From: Nyssa sinensis
Taxonomy: Eukaryota > Streptophyta > Magnoliopsida > Cornales > Nyssaceae
Length of the DNA: 64,000 nt
Assembly: GCA_008638375.1 (NCBI GenBank)
Contig: CM018051.1
Location: 5,538,852 to 5,602,851, forward strand
Direction of reading: 5' to 3'
The position numbers and the translations under genes were made by a program. The notes beneath the pieces were generated by a model. The model saw nothing but the letters and a program-made list of their open reading frames with translations, had not been told where the DNA came from and did no database searches. Positions 1-14,900 of this stretch are shown here, piece after piece. The first letter of the stretch is position 1. Every line of letters begins with the position of its first letter.

Positions 1-447
1 CCCTCCATTTATACATACCTTATTTGTATTTTAGCCTTATAAATGGCCTTAGCATGGACACTGAATTTGTGCAACATATGTATTGACATAATCATACAGA
101 ATCATTCAACATGCATCCAAGAAATCAAACTTACTCCAAAAATATATTTGCTTTGTGGGATTTTGTGTGTATAAACCAATGCATCTAAAGCTAGGCCCTT
201 AGGTTTGGGTTTTGAGACTACAGAGATGAGAAGGCGTGAGAGAGAGAGTATTTAGTGGAAAGGTTGATCCCAACTAATGCCATAGCCTTCAATTTTCTTT
301 TTAATAAACCAAGAAATGCCAAACAGCTATGGAAACATATTTTTCTATTAAAAAACTATGACAACAAAACCCCAACATTGACGATTAAAATGAACAAAAA
401 GCCAACTGTATAGTACATAAGAGTGCCAACAAATCTATCATACTTAC

Positions 448-1482
448 CGCAAGTCCCAAAACTTTAGCCCTCTATGCCCAGCAGTGACTATAACATTTGC
501 ACTCTCTGGATCACTGCAAATTTTAACAAAAAAGGGCACTTCAATAACTCAGTTAGAAGACAAAGATAGATGAACAAATATATAAATAGACATGGAAAGC
601 CAGAAAGGTCTTCAATGACTTATGCCATGTTTAACACTTTTTTCACACAAAAGGTCCAAAAGCCAAGATAATAGTTGGATGCATTGAGTAAAACATGTAT
701 GAATAGGAAGGGCCCTCAATATCCATCTTAGTTCCAAACTCGGTTACATTATGTAAACTTGAAGCCATAAACAGTAAAACTTTCAAATGGATTCTGTAGC
801 AAAATTAACTAAAATGTCACAGTATCAAAACAAGTAGCACATACGGCAAACAATGCACCAAGTTTCCACCTTGCTATTTTGGAGCCTAAAGAAAGTAATC
901 CACATGAGGTTTTTGTATGTCTGGAATACTAAGGAAAAAAATGCAGACATAATTTTTGTGCAAAACTTTTTTTTTTGAATAAGAAAACAAAATTATTTTT
1001 GCACCCCCAAACAAATAATAATAATAATAATAATGAGAGAGAGAGAGAGAAGAAAAGAGAAGAAAAATCCTTTAGGCTACTGTGGTAAAAGACTAACAAG
1101 GCCACCTAATCATCTATAGTCTCCAAATCTCTCTCTCCATTGGCGACAGTTTGTTTAACATGGTTAATGATGGAAAACGTGTGATATTATTTCAAAGAAT
1201 TTTCATTTTTATGCTTAAATGCATTTTTGATAAGAAACAATCTTCATTAAGGAAAGAAGAGAAAATACAAGTAAACCAAACAGGGTATTGCTTTCTTAAG
1301 TTGGTTCAATTTCAAGGAGGGAAATCAATGGGGACTTCTCCTAATTAAGTTTTGAGCATAATTTAAGTTTTCCTTAAACTTATATGCTATTGATCAGTTT
1401 TATACGTGTTCTGTTTTAAAGGTAAGAGGAGTTTCTGGAAATGTTTGTGGTGGTTCATGGTTGTTATTTTGGGCCAAATCCT

Positions 1483-1527
<45 letters not shown>

Positions 1528-4500
1528 TTTTAGTTGGTTTAGATTGTTTTCATACGTCAAGTCTTAAGTTACTAATTTTGAAGTCCTAATCCTAATTGGA
1601 ATACGGGATGTCCAGCAGTCCATATACACTTTACATACTCCTAAAAATTCGAAAGAAAATAATTCAAAGATTTTCAGGAGCTTTTAAAGCTTTTTGGGAT
1701 TCTGTGATGCAACCCTGACCCTAGGTGAGATGCATAAGGGATTCTAGGGACGATTCCTAGATTATTCTTCTACTTTTCCCCCTGGTTGTTTTCACTACAC
1801 TTATTAACAACTATACCTTGATAATCACTCTGTCACTCTGAACAATTCTATTTTGATAAGCCCAATCCCCCCTCCAACAAGAACTTAAGCGTGGCAATCC
1901 AAAACCCACCAAAGGACCAAAATTACTAATCGAGTAATGTTTTGTGTAGTAATGTTTTGTGCCACATGTGATTTAGCACGTGTAGCACATGTACTCACAT
2001 GGGTGTCCATTATTTGAAAACAAAATTTTTAGTTTCAAGCATGCGACTATCAGTTCTTGAACACTTGCCAACATGTGGCCGATGAACCTTGGATGTTAGG
2101 CATAACTTTCTTTGAGCATGGGAAAAGGATAGTTTGAAGGAAAAATAAAATTATTACATAAAAAATAAAGTTGAGCATAATCAAAAAGCAAAATCCAAAG
2201 GAAGATTATTCAACTCCACTATGAAGCATGCACATGACATGATATGGACATGCTGACATGTAAACATGATGGCCCCTACCACACTTCAAACATATCTATT
2301 GATAACCTATATCAGACATGGAACACACATGCAATGGGCCCCAAAACAGCAACGAGTGCCAAAAAAGAATCCATCAAGACGAACAAAAATTAGTGTGTAA
2401 AGTTTAGTGAAAAAATAAATTGAAGTCATTCATCTAGCATCACCAACCTTCCATTTGGGGCCCAAGCAAGCGCTCTTATAGGAACTGTATCAGCACTGAA
2501 GCAGAGCAAAGGTCTCGTATCTGCAGACAGAAAGTGGTTGCAACTATTTGACTTCATACTAGTAGTAACAGAAAAGCATCATGCACAAGGACATCCTTTC
2601 ATCTTCTATGTATACACATTACAGAGAGTATATATAAGGAGAGCTAGTATATTTCTATTCTATTATTAGGGTTGCAAAACAGTTTAGAGAACTACCACTC
2701 CAGTTTTATACACTAAGTTTACCCACCCATATCCAGAAAAAGAAGACATCACAAAATAAAAGTGGCATACATATGTCAATACCTTTAGATGAACCATTAG
2801 CAGTGAACTTCCACAAGGCAACCTGAATGTACAGCAAATTAATTAGTTCCAATACCAAGAATAAATTCAATCTAACAACTTCCGCTGCAGACACGTCAAT
2901 TGTTTCAACCACATTCCATTCTAGACAGCATAAATCAGTATCAACTTCCGACCAAATCTCACCCCACCCCCCAACCCCCCTCCTAAAAAAAAAAAATACG
3001 CGATAACTACCCGTCTTTCCAGTAAGATGAAAAGAAGGCTGCAAAAAAAAAAAAAAAAAAACCTCTCAAGTGTAATGCAAATATTACCATTCCATCATGA
3101 CATCCAGCCAGAATGAAATCGTGGGGAGATGATGCTGACCACTCCACTGTTAGAGGAATGCTGTGTATCACAACAGTGCCAGTAAATAAGACGTACATCA
3201 AATGAAGTGAACCACAAAATAAGGTCATTAAATATAAAGTTAAATGTAATGCGAACAATTTATGTTAAAAGTCATGAAAATTCAATACGCTACTTAAGAT
3301 AGATGAATTTGGCCTGCAGAAACTAGCAAAAAATTCTTTACAAACTAATCTATTTGATCAAGTCCAACTTTAAGATTTGGGCTCCCGAAAATAATGGAAA
3401 TAGTGTAAAGACCCTTGTAGGGCCTACTTCAAAAAGAAGACCATGGAGAATGTCAAAATTCTAATCATCAGAGAACAGGACATAATTAGATGTGGAAACT
3501 ATACACTAGCTAACAAGCTGAGGAGAGCAACACTGCAGAAAATGGGTGCAAGTCATTGAAGTTGGGCATGTCTAGCAGCAACCATTTTGACATGCCAAGA
3601 ATGACGAGATACAATTCATGTAGCCGACCCCAAAATATTATGATAAGGCTTTGTTGAGTTGAGTTGAGTTGAGTTGAGTTGAGTTGAGATTTTGTACACA
3701 TGCCAGGCCACCTGAGGGAAGTACCATTAGGGAATGTGAATTGTCCATGTAATATGGAATTTGCAATACTGCATAACATGTGTTCCTATTGCAATGGAAA
3801 TTCACGAATCAAAATTCTCATCTAACATGATTTTTGTAACAGTATCACAGTACATGAATGTCTTATGCAAATTGGTACATAACTTCCCCACTTCACATAT
3901 TCACTGAAAGAATGGTCATCTTCTACACCGGAAAAAAAAAAAGAACCTACATATTTTGGAATATTGTTCCAGTTAAGCCTACGCTTGGGGTCAGAGAAAA
4001 ATTAACCGATCCTTGGAGCGAAGTCTACTTCAGGATTCCAGTTCCTGTAATAACTTAGGAGCAGACCCTAGCATTGAACTAGCAGATTACATTTAACACA
4101 AGAAAAGATGTCAATTTCTAAATTTCAATATTTTGAACAAGAGAGACATTTCCCTGCACATTGATGAATGTGTAAATTATCTAGAGAAAACATTAAAATA
4201 TCAACTTCCAAATTACCTGTGTCTGTCACCACACTTCAACTTTGAACATCTGAATACCGGCTCCAGTTTTACAAAGCGAGGATCAGTACCCTCCTTTTCA
4301 CAAGCAGAATAAATAGCTTTAATTGCACGAGGAAATGGAACCTCCCACCTGCATTTTATTAGTGGGATCATGGGAAAATGTAAGATCAATGTCTGCAGTG
4401 TTACAAAGAAAGACAAGAAAGCCATGACTATCACTGTCTAATGCAAACAATATGTGATATAATAAAAGTTAGATTATCAGTTACTCTAAAAGCTTAAGCT

Positions 4501-7500
4501 ATTAAAGAATGGACCAATAATGTATATCAAGCTCCCAACACTTCCCCCTCACGTGCATCCCCGAACTCGCATGTGGAGAGACACAAACCATACAAAAACA
4601 CGAAATAGAACGAAGTGTAATTTTGCAAATGAAGAGACTTGAACCCAAGACCTCTCATAACCAAGGCTTTGATACCATGTTAAGCAACCAATTACACCAA
4701 AAGCTCCAAAAGCTTAAGCTGATAGAGAATAGACCAACAATGTATATCAAGCTCAATAAAGCTCATAGCCACAAGAGATATGAAGTTAAAAAAAATGTTA
4801 TTTTCAACAACAACTTTGCACTTTAAACAATATGTGACAATAATTAGAGATGAGTGGATAACAACAAACAAATATAGAGCTATCCAACTTTAAAGTCCAC
4901 AATCTAGCTCAAGAAAGTCACAACAACAATTTTGCAAGAATATAAAAAGAGGCCATTACCAGCGGTAGTTTTGACGAGTCAGGTTTACCAAGTGGTGTAA
5001 GTTGGGTATAGACCTAACCTAAGAAGCACGGACACAGACACAGGATGTGGATACAACACAACACATACAAGCGGGCGTGGCATTTCTTAAAAAAGTAGAA
5101 CATGTATACATCATGCACACGATGAATATATATCTTTTTATTATTTTATATGACTTTACAATAAAAACCTAACATTATTTCAATCAAAAGTGAAATAAAA
5201 ACACACAAATCACAACAACATTATTAAGATATCGAAATAACAAAGTCATTAAATAAAATAACAAGCTTTTTCACGTAATCATCATCCATGATCCAAGTTC
5301 CAAAGCAATTTTGCTAACTATATCAATATATATATAAAATCCTAAAGAAAAGCAAAGAGGAGGAGAAAAAGAGAGAAAATCCAAAAAAAACAAAACACAA
5401 AAAACGTGTCCCTAACATGTCCAAAACATGTCCTAATATGTCTCTAATGTGTTCAGACATGTCTGAAATTCAGATAAATAAAAACAAATTGGACTTCTTT
5501 TCTCACGTGTCCGACGTTTATTTGTGAACCAAAATAAAGTGTCCATACTTCACAGGACCCAACCTTAGGCTTTATTCAAATGAAGTGCCCAAACTTGAAC
5601 CCATATATTGTCACACTTGAGAGAATGTAGACGGATGTATATGAAGTAAGTAGAAAATCATTTTTAATGGTATAAATAGCCATGTAGTGAAAAGCAATGG
5701 AGGAGAGTAGAAACATAAAAATTGCGTAATTGGAGAAAGGAATCGAGTAGTAGATGCAATCTTAGACTTTTCAACGGCATGTGATATTGGAATGACAAAC
5801 ATATGCTTTAAAAAGAGGGGTCATTTACTAGTGGATTAACTATTACTCCAATAATTTTTTTCTTTATGTGAATGTTGATTGTTGACTGAGGAAAATATAA
5901 GGATTATTAAGTATTACCATGAAGAGTATTAATTACAGAACATAGATCAGTGGTATTAGATTTATCCAATAGGAAATAGAAGAGTTAGTGTTGGAGGAAA
6001 GGAGAAAAACTAATTCTATATGGACAGGATGAGTAAGGAAGTGAACCAGAATTTAGATGAAGAAAGAAAACGTAATATGCAATAAGTGCAAGAGTTCCCT
6101 GGAGAATATATAGGAAATGAGCCATCATGACAAGAAATTTGGTGGCAGACTTAAGAGGCTTAGCAGATGGTACCAAAAGAGTATGCCATGAAGCTTTACA
6201 TGCATGAAGTGAATTTGAAAGCTACAAATTGGCCAAAAAAAAAAACAGAAAAGAAGGCATACAACGGCTTGCATCATAAGTTAGGTATGAAAAGTTCTAA
6301 AAAGTACAAATCGGCTAAAAAGGAAGACAAGAAGGCATGGCGTGGCTTGTATCATAAGTGTGGTATGAAAAACTAGCTAGGAAAAGGGGAGAAATAAGAG
6401 ATTTTTTAAAGTTAAATACATTAAAAGAAAGGTTAACCAAAGAAGGAAGCAATATTTTACCATAGTATTCAACACAAATCATGTAGAGTAAGTTTAGGAA
6501 AGCATACTAACTATATTAAAGATCAAAATTTTCAGTTTTTTCCTTTGGGCAAAAACTAAAATTTTAATGAAATGAAGGCATAAAAGGCCGATACTTAGTG
6601 TTGGTCTGCCAATGCAAGGACTTGGAAATGGTGGATTTGATGCAGATCTAACCTTCGGTATTAATTTGCACAAGTGAAAATTCAAACCTGTGATTCTCAT
6701 GTTTGGTATTGTGAGAACCCAATGGAGTTCCCATTGAGTATAGGTGGTGTGTGATAGAAGGAGCAAATCTTTAGCTCTTATTCTTTTGTATATGGGTTGT
6801 GTCCCCTCTAACTCTTTTCTTAATTCAACTAAATATTACTTACCAAAGAAAAAGAGAATTTTTAATGGAAATTAGAGGAAATCAATGTCTTTGCTATTTG
6901 ATAACCCAGTTCTCCATCATTCTGAATTGCATTTGTTTCTTTGATGGTCTAAAGGGATACTGCAGGTTGATGCTAAGTTTCCATATTATTAAATGCTTAT
7001 AAGCAGCACTAGATCATTCGCTTAACTAGAAAATGGAGTAGGTTTCGTTGGAATTTGGATGATATTCAAGAGGTTTAAATGAGAGTTAATAACCCCAAGT
7101 TTTTCAAAATCCTTTTATAAAGTTTCAGAACCTCCCTTGTCCCGCGTCGACTCTTTAAGTGTTTTTAAGTTTATATAGGTTTACCTTGTTTGGGTTATAT
7201 GATTGGTTGAGCCAAATCTTAGCCCAGTAGGCCAAATGCAAGCGTGTGAGTGGCTTGCCCGGCTCGGTCAGTTGTTTCATGCATGCGCCGCAGCGTGGCT
7301 TGCGTGTGAGATTTCAGTTTAGGGTCGGACAACTTTCAATATGTTTTAATGACTAACATAGTTTGCAAATAAACAAAAGTAATTTGAAACAAAAAATCCA
7401 AAATGAAGTAACTTGAAATCTAAAGAACTGAAAGATCTTACACTTCCAGAGCTCCATTTCCGAGCAAGACAGCAAGATAGCCCATTCTATGTTTGGATTC

Positions 7501-8923
7501 AGCATCAAAAACTTTAGAAGGCTGCCATTTCACATCCCATGCAACTTTTCCATTGTGAGCCAAGCATAACACAACTCTGGGCAAAGAAACATCCTCAGGA
7601 ATGGGATAACTAGCAGGGCCAGTTTCCAAGGAATCATTTTTAGCAGTGTTCTCACTTGATCCCACAGGATCTTGTCCACGGCTTGAGCACGATTGGGGAT
7701 TCTCAAGGGAAAATTCTTCGTTCTCATTTTGTGTCAATAAAAGCAGACCATGCTCATGAATATGACTCTGTTCCCTTGTCTTACGTTTCAATCTTCTCTT
7801 CTGCATTGAAGCGGTCAACACTGACTTATCTGCAGACACTCCTTGGCTGGAAGCTTCCCGTTTTCTCCCAGAATTTTTTTTGGTAACATGTTTGTGGGTA
7901 TCTATGGGAATCTCATCTAGAGGAAGCAATTCGGATGAATCTTCAGGGAATTGAACAGCAAGAGGCTGTAAATGATGGTTGTCGCAGTCTAAATTGTCTA
8001 CATATTCATTTATTGCCTTCTTTCTAGGTCTCCCTCGTGGCTTCTTTGGTTGTGTTGATGAATCTTCAGGGAATTGAACGGAAAGAGGCTGGAAATAATG
8101 GTTGTCGCAGTCTAAATTGTCTACAGATTCATCTATTGCCTTCTTTCTAGGTCTCCCTCTTGGCTTCTTTGGTTGAGTTGATTTGACCTTTATTGTTTTG
8201 CTATTCCTAGGGTTCTTTTTTCGCTTTTTTTCTGCCCAAGGATGTGCCTCTTCCTCTTTCACACCAACATTTAAAAGACACCATACTTGAACAACCCCTC
8301 TACCTGTAAGTGGGGCACCAATCTTGTGATAAGAAGATTCAGGAGGATGAGCAGCAACAGCAAGAAACTGAAAAGCCAATTACCAGGAAAAAGATAGTCA
8401 CACACATAATATGACAGAAAGGAAAGAGTCCGCATCTTTGGCACAAATTTTCTACTTTCAATAACATAGATAAAAGCATACCATATAAGATCAATAAAAG
8501 TACTTGACTAAAGCATAACTTATAGTAAATATCTTTGGCACACATTTTCTACTTTCAATCATATAGATAAAAGCATAATGCACAAGATCAATAGAAGTAC
8601 TTCACTGAAGCAGTATTCTTTCATTTGGAACCCCCACAAAAAAAGAGAGGAAAGAAACTGGTAAAAACAAAATAAACAACTTGTCTCAAGTCATCCACAT
8701 TACAAGAGATTCAACCTGGGGTTTAACTTCAAAATCTATATCTATATATATAAATGTACCAAATGCCTCAAGTGTTTTACACATTTCTATATTCCAAAAA
8801 TATCCTTTGGGCTTTGAATCTCATGTTTAATTGCTCCACTTTTTTTCTCTACTTAAGTAAATTTTTGGCTTCACTCTTTCTTTTTTCCCCATGTTCATAT
8901 TTTTTCCATCCATCACCTAAAAA

Positions 8924-8963
<40 letters not shown>

Positions 8964-11900
8964 TTAGCTTTGTTCACTTCGCCACTTTCTTTCTTTCAAC
9001 TTTTTTTTTCCACACATTTCTCTCTCTTGTAGGATTCCAAAATTTACACGGCTAAATAATTTAGGCTTGTTCCTTAAATATTCAAGTCTGCTTTTTTTTC
9101 TACATCATGGATATTCTCCAAACTGATCCTGAGTTCTATGAACAACAAACTATCGTTACCAAAAAGTGATTTGAGAGAAAAAGTGATTTGAGAGCCCTCC
9201 AATATGTGGTTATATTGAATTCGAAAAGCATTAAAATGTTCGCACAAATCGGGGACAAATCGTTTGACGTCATTCATGAAGTGGTTGAGTCGGGCGAAGT
9301 TTTTCAACTCATCGAAAGAGGTATAGGTGTTGTCCGGAGACTATGGGTTCTACGGTGGGAATTGGAATGGCTTTGCAACACACTGGAAGCCTTCTCAGAA
9401 TTTGGAAGGAAAGAAACAACCGTGTCTTTGAAGATGAGGAGCTCTCCGCTCCATTTTTCAAAGACATGTTTTTGCGCTCTTTATTTTTTTGGGCCAAAGA
9501 GGCTCTCCTTGTTAATGTTTCTTCCTTTGTTGATTTTTTGGGGTCGTTAAGACCTTTGTAAAGCTTCTGCTGCCCATCTTGGACGCTTTTTTTAATATAC
9601 ATCTTACATTTACTTATCAAAAAAAAATATTTTTTTAGTATACCAGCTTAAATAAATATATATTATCAAATAACACTTTTAAAAAAAATTCCCTATTTAT
9701 TATGTTTTACAAAATTTTTAGTCTTTTAGAATTCTAAAACTTAGCGAAAAATAATTTTTAGTCATTTTTTCCAATTTTGAAGGTGATCTTTGGCGCAATG
9801 ACAAAGTTGCTCTATTATGACTTAGAGGTCTTTTGTATATGAGTTCTCCTTGGATAAGCATTTGGAAGTCTAAGTTCCCTATTAAAGTGGCGTTTTTTGC
9901 ATGATCTGCCACTTGGGAGGCCATTCTTACAACGGACAACTTGAAGAACAGGGGCTTTCGGATGGCCAATAAGTGTTATATGTACAAAATTGAACAAAGG
10001 TCGCCATCGCATCTTTTTTTTTTTTGTTCAGTGACATGGGATCTTTGGGCCTCTCTTTCTGCGCTATTTGGAATAAAGTGGGTCATGCCTGGCTCTATTA
10101 TGGAGTTGTTTGGGTGCTAGCAAGGGGGTTGTAGTAACAAAAAGTTTGGCCCACATGAGGGATGGCACCTTTGTGTGTTTGGAGAGAAAGTAACTGCCGA
10201 TGTTGTATTTCTAAAACAGCCAGGATCTTTTAAATGTAGACCTTGCCTTTTTGTGGATTTTTTTGGGGAAAATGTGCGTAAGGGGCTGTTAGAAAGTTTT
10301 TGTATATGCCTCCTGTTTTTGAGTAGCACCTGTGAACGAAATTCTTAAATATAAAAAAAGTATTAATTTTAATCAAAAAGAAAAAAAAATTGTGGCCTGT
10401 ATTACACCATCATATTGGATATTGACCAATGTATATATTAGCATATACATGTGCATATTTGCTTGCTCTGATATTGATACTAGCCAATGTACCAATACTG
10501 GTAAATATGAAAATAATCAAACCCATGTGGTGGCAAATAATCAAACACGTTTCTAAGCTATATTTATAAGTTTCTATATCAAAAACTAAAGATGAGGTCT
10601 CAATTTTGGGTCAAGGCTCTCAAACTAAAATCAAAATTTTCTTTTATTTTTTAGCGTAGCCATTTTCTTGCAAAAATTGTTGAGATCTTGTGGCATAATT
10701 GAGTTCTCTCTGTCTCTCTCAGTTTGAATCAGGTTAGAAAAGTTTTTTAAGGTTGAATACAAAATAATACTTATTAAAAAAATAAAAAGTATACATAAAT
10801 TTTGTGGAAGATATCAATGATTACAAATTTAAGACTGTTGTGTATATATATAGTTACAAATTTAAGACTCAAGACTTATAAAGTCACAAAAATATCGTTG
10901 GAGGAAACATACGCATTTTAATCATGGTTTCTCTGTTCAGCATTTTGGTCATATTGAGTTAGAATACTTTAGTTCAGTAATTTGTTAATATTAGATTTTT
11001 TACAACCAATTTTTTATTTCTATACCTTTTCTGGGGGGGTTGATTTCTTGATGTTTAATTAACAAACCCCAATGATACAACCAAATGAAAAGGAAAATAC
11101 AGGTAAGGGATGGGGTTATAGGAGTAATTTCCATGCTTTTCCATATGGTGATAAAATCCAACCATGATGTAACATCAATCACAACATTAATTTTAGAAAT
11201 ATTTAAAAAAAGGATGATAGAATAAAAGATAAGTACCTCACATTTAACATGACAATCAGACCTTTGATTAACTCTAGGACACCAATCCAATGCCCAAACG
11301 GGACCTCCAACGTACATTACAAAGTCTTTGCTGCAACAAGATCTAATGAGATATAGTCTAAAGTTTCTAGTTGGATTTAATAATACAAGTTCCAAATAAA
11401 TCAACTAGACTTCAAAACAAAAGCTTGTGGAACATCATCACCACATCAATGAAAAAGGAGTGCACAAATACCATCCATGCAGAGGCAGAACAAGTAGTAG
11501 GCTAGGGGAGGCTATAGCCCTCCCCAAATTTTGGGAAAAAAAATTATACATGTAAAATTTTGGCTCATTTTAACTTGGCCTACCCCAAATTTCTGGCCCA
11601 TTTTAACTTAGCCCAGGCTATAAATTTGTTTGAAAGAGATTCAAGACATTATAATTGGATTTGACAAGCCCCCTCCACCCCTCCAATGAGAAGGTACCTC
11701 TCTCTTTCTGCCACTAATTGTGTTAGAGATTTTCCTTTGGTTAGTGTGTTATGAATTTCATTCAAATTTTATTTTCTTTTTGTTAATGTGTTATGGTCAT
11801 GTACAACGAAGACCAGTAAATGAACCAGTAAGAAAGAGCAACATGGTTAATATTGAAGGGCATGTTAAGAGACAAAATTAACTTTGGTAGAGGTTGTTAA

Positions 11901-14900
11901 AAAATATATGGTAATGTGTGGTATAAGTATAACTGAGATAATGGCCTTAGATAGAGAAGAATGGTGAGACAAGATTTATGTATCCGACTCCAAATAAGGC
12001 TTTGTTGAGTTGAGTGTAATTTTATTGAACAAACAGTGTAGGTAGTGAATAAAATGTGAGACAATGTTAATTTTTTATATTAAACAACCTAATTTTGATC
12101 ATATTGTTGTTTTAAATTATCTTATTCTATTTTTTCATATTTTTTAAATAATTTTATATATTATTAATATTAAAAAATAAATATATTTATGATGTCACAT
12201 TTTGATTTTAGTGCATTACATTGTGGCTTGATACTAGCCTCCATCGATACAAATTCTTGTCTCCGCCCTTGAACCCCACCCAAAAGGAATTCGGACCTCC
12301 TTTGAGCACTAACCCTCCCCCCTTTCACTCGTATATCTCTTTTCCACAACACTTTTCTCAAGGCTATCGCCTTCAGCTACATACCTCCATAGCCACTTGC
12401 CCAAAAGTGCCTTGTTGAAAATCCTCAAATCTTTGATCCACAATGCCCCAAACTGCTTAGGTGTACAAATAATCTTCCAGTCCACTCGATGATATTTGAA
12501 CTCCACCCTAGCCCTCCTCATAGGAAATCCTTATGAAACTTCTCCAAAGGCTTCACCGTTGCAGCTAGAGTAGGAAAAAGTGACATAAAATTGGTTGGGA
12601 AATTGACAAAGTGCTATTTAGTACCTCTCCAACATTTTGAAAAGTAACTCCTATCCAACCAACCAGTCTCCTCTAGTACCTCTCCACCAGAGTCCCATAA
12701 CTCCTCGCGACTAGAAGCTCCTAGAGGTAGACCCAAGTAGGGAGATGGATGAGACCAGACCTTACAGTTCAGAATGCCAGCCAACTCCTGAATTAAATCC
12801 ATTCCACCCACTAGAATTAGTTCACTCTTAGCTCACGCTTAACCAAATACAAGTTTTTTTTTTTTTTTTTTGGCGTTGTCCTAGCATAGGCTAAAATGAC
12901 TTTTTAAGTTATGCAAAAATAAATATTCATTTCAAGTTTCAACCAACCCACCCCCAACACCCCTATCACACCCCCAAGGCCCCAAAGACCCAAGGGTGAA
13001 CCCATTTAATTGGGTTTTCTTTACCAATTATTCTCATTAAGCATTTGATTTAATAAATTAATTAATTAGATGCTCTTAAATACTTTATTTTGTGATTATA
13101 AAATCTCAATGATTACAAATTTTATCAATCAAAAGGGCAGAGCCTTCATGTTTCCATACATCTAATCATACAAGTATATAAGCACTTCCATCATTTTCAT
13201 ACATATGCAAGTGTCCAAAAGCATAGATTAATTCATACATGTTGTCCTTCAAGTTTACAAAATACAAAAGAAAGGCCCAAAGGCCACCAAGGCCATGGTC
13301 TTCAAAAGTGTATCAAGGTCCCAACCATAGCAATGTTTCAACTCTCGAGCTCTTTCCTGTTGCCTGCAACTAGTAGGGGGTAAAACAACACCCCCGTAGG
13401 AGAATCTAACTAAAAGATAAAATGCGGATGGTGCAAAGTAGGCATGTGCATGTGCAGTGGCATGCAAAATGACATTTAACCATGGATTTAAATCGTGGTC
13501 ACGGGATACGAATCGGTTGCGGTCGCGGTATAATGGTATCAGGAGTATTGGGTCATTCGTAACGAGAATCGGAAACCGCAACCATGAATTTTTTTCAGAC
13601 ACTAGCAAATCTCATAAAAGTCATTGATACACATATCTTGATTACAATCATCACATTTTAATCTTTTTACTATTAATTTTTAATTTTTCTAGCACCTAAA
13701 AATATTTTTTTTTTTTTATAAATAACATTTAAGAATATATTTTATTAATTTATATGGATATTTTAAAGTTAAATTAATAAGAAATATCATTTAATTTGAG
13801 TGGCATTACAAAGAATAAATAATAACAAAAAATAATCATAAGTATGAAAATTAATTTAGTTGATTAGTTAGGGAATAAAAAAAAAATTAAAAATTTTGAG
13901 GCCTAGAGGCCTTTTCGAGTTCATATTGACACGAATGTTTTGGTAACCCATTTCAATTTTTTTTGGATTATTTTATTAAGTATCTCTCTTGTATATAAAT
14001 GTTATAAAAATAGAAATCATAAGAATTCTGTAAAAAAAATTTTAAAAAATTAAAAAAAAAAAACATAAAATAGATGTAACAGTCCCGTAACGGTCCTGTA
14101 ACACTCAGAACGGCTGATACATAACGGTATCGGCCGTTACGGCTGTGAATTTTAGTAACACCGATATATCGGTCGGTATCGGTATCGGAGCGTCAAAAAA
14201 CCGATACGTAACAACCAATACATAACGTAACGGCCGTTATTTAACACCATTGATTTAACACATTGCTTCACTCTAACACAATTTCTATACATTTATTATG
14301 CATCTTTCATGAACATGCAAGGAAACTTACACATACACTCATCCAAGGTCACCTCCCAAACATGCCACCAACTCATCCACATCACCAAGCATACCTTTTT
14401 ACCGACATCCACAGGTCTAGGCTCTTACGGGTTTACAAATGACCAATAACCCATGGTAGCCAGCTTTTTGGGCTACTAACCCAATGGATACTAGCACCAC
14501 CTGCGCGGGTTTACGATCCAAAGCCAAAGAGAGACACAATCCCCAATAAAAAGAATTCCAGGCAATAATTCACAACTACCATTCTCACCGCAAGCCACAT
14601 ACATATCTCACATTCACATACCAACCTCCAAGCTCCCAAACCATGACCAATTCACAAGCATCATAAGCATATTCAGGGTATTCACATTTCTCATACATAG
14701 CATGCTTTTTATACATGGAGTAAACACATCATGAATGTCACATTTTAATACATTTAGGCATTTCTTCAAACACTCAGCATGCATAGTGACATTTACATGG
14801 ATGTTCTAGCATTAAACTCAAATTGTATGCTCATGTGATTTTTCCTTAGAGATGTAAGAGACTATGAATACAAAAATGTCTAGAGAGATGAAATATAGGC

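Noticed and set aside
6494..6766. 90-codon minus-strand frame
   Set aside because: Overlaps repeat-like sequence and has no domain, homologue or splice context that I can recognise.
9074..9307. 77-codon minus-strand frame
   Set aside because: Possibly retroelement-derived (NHFMNDVKRFVPDLCEHFNAF) but no motif is firm enough to name it, and it abuts a LINE fragment.
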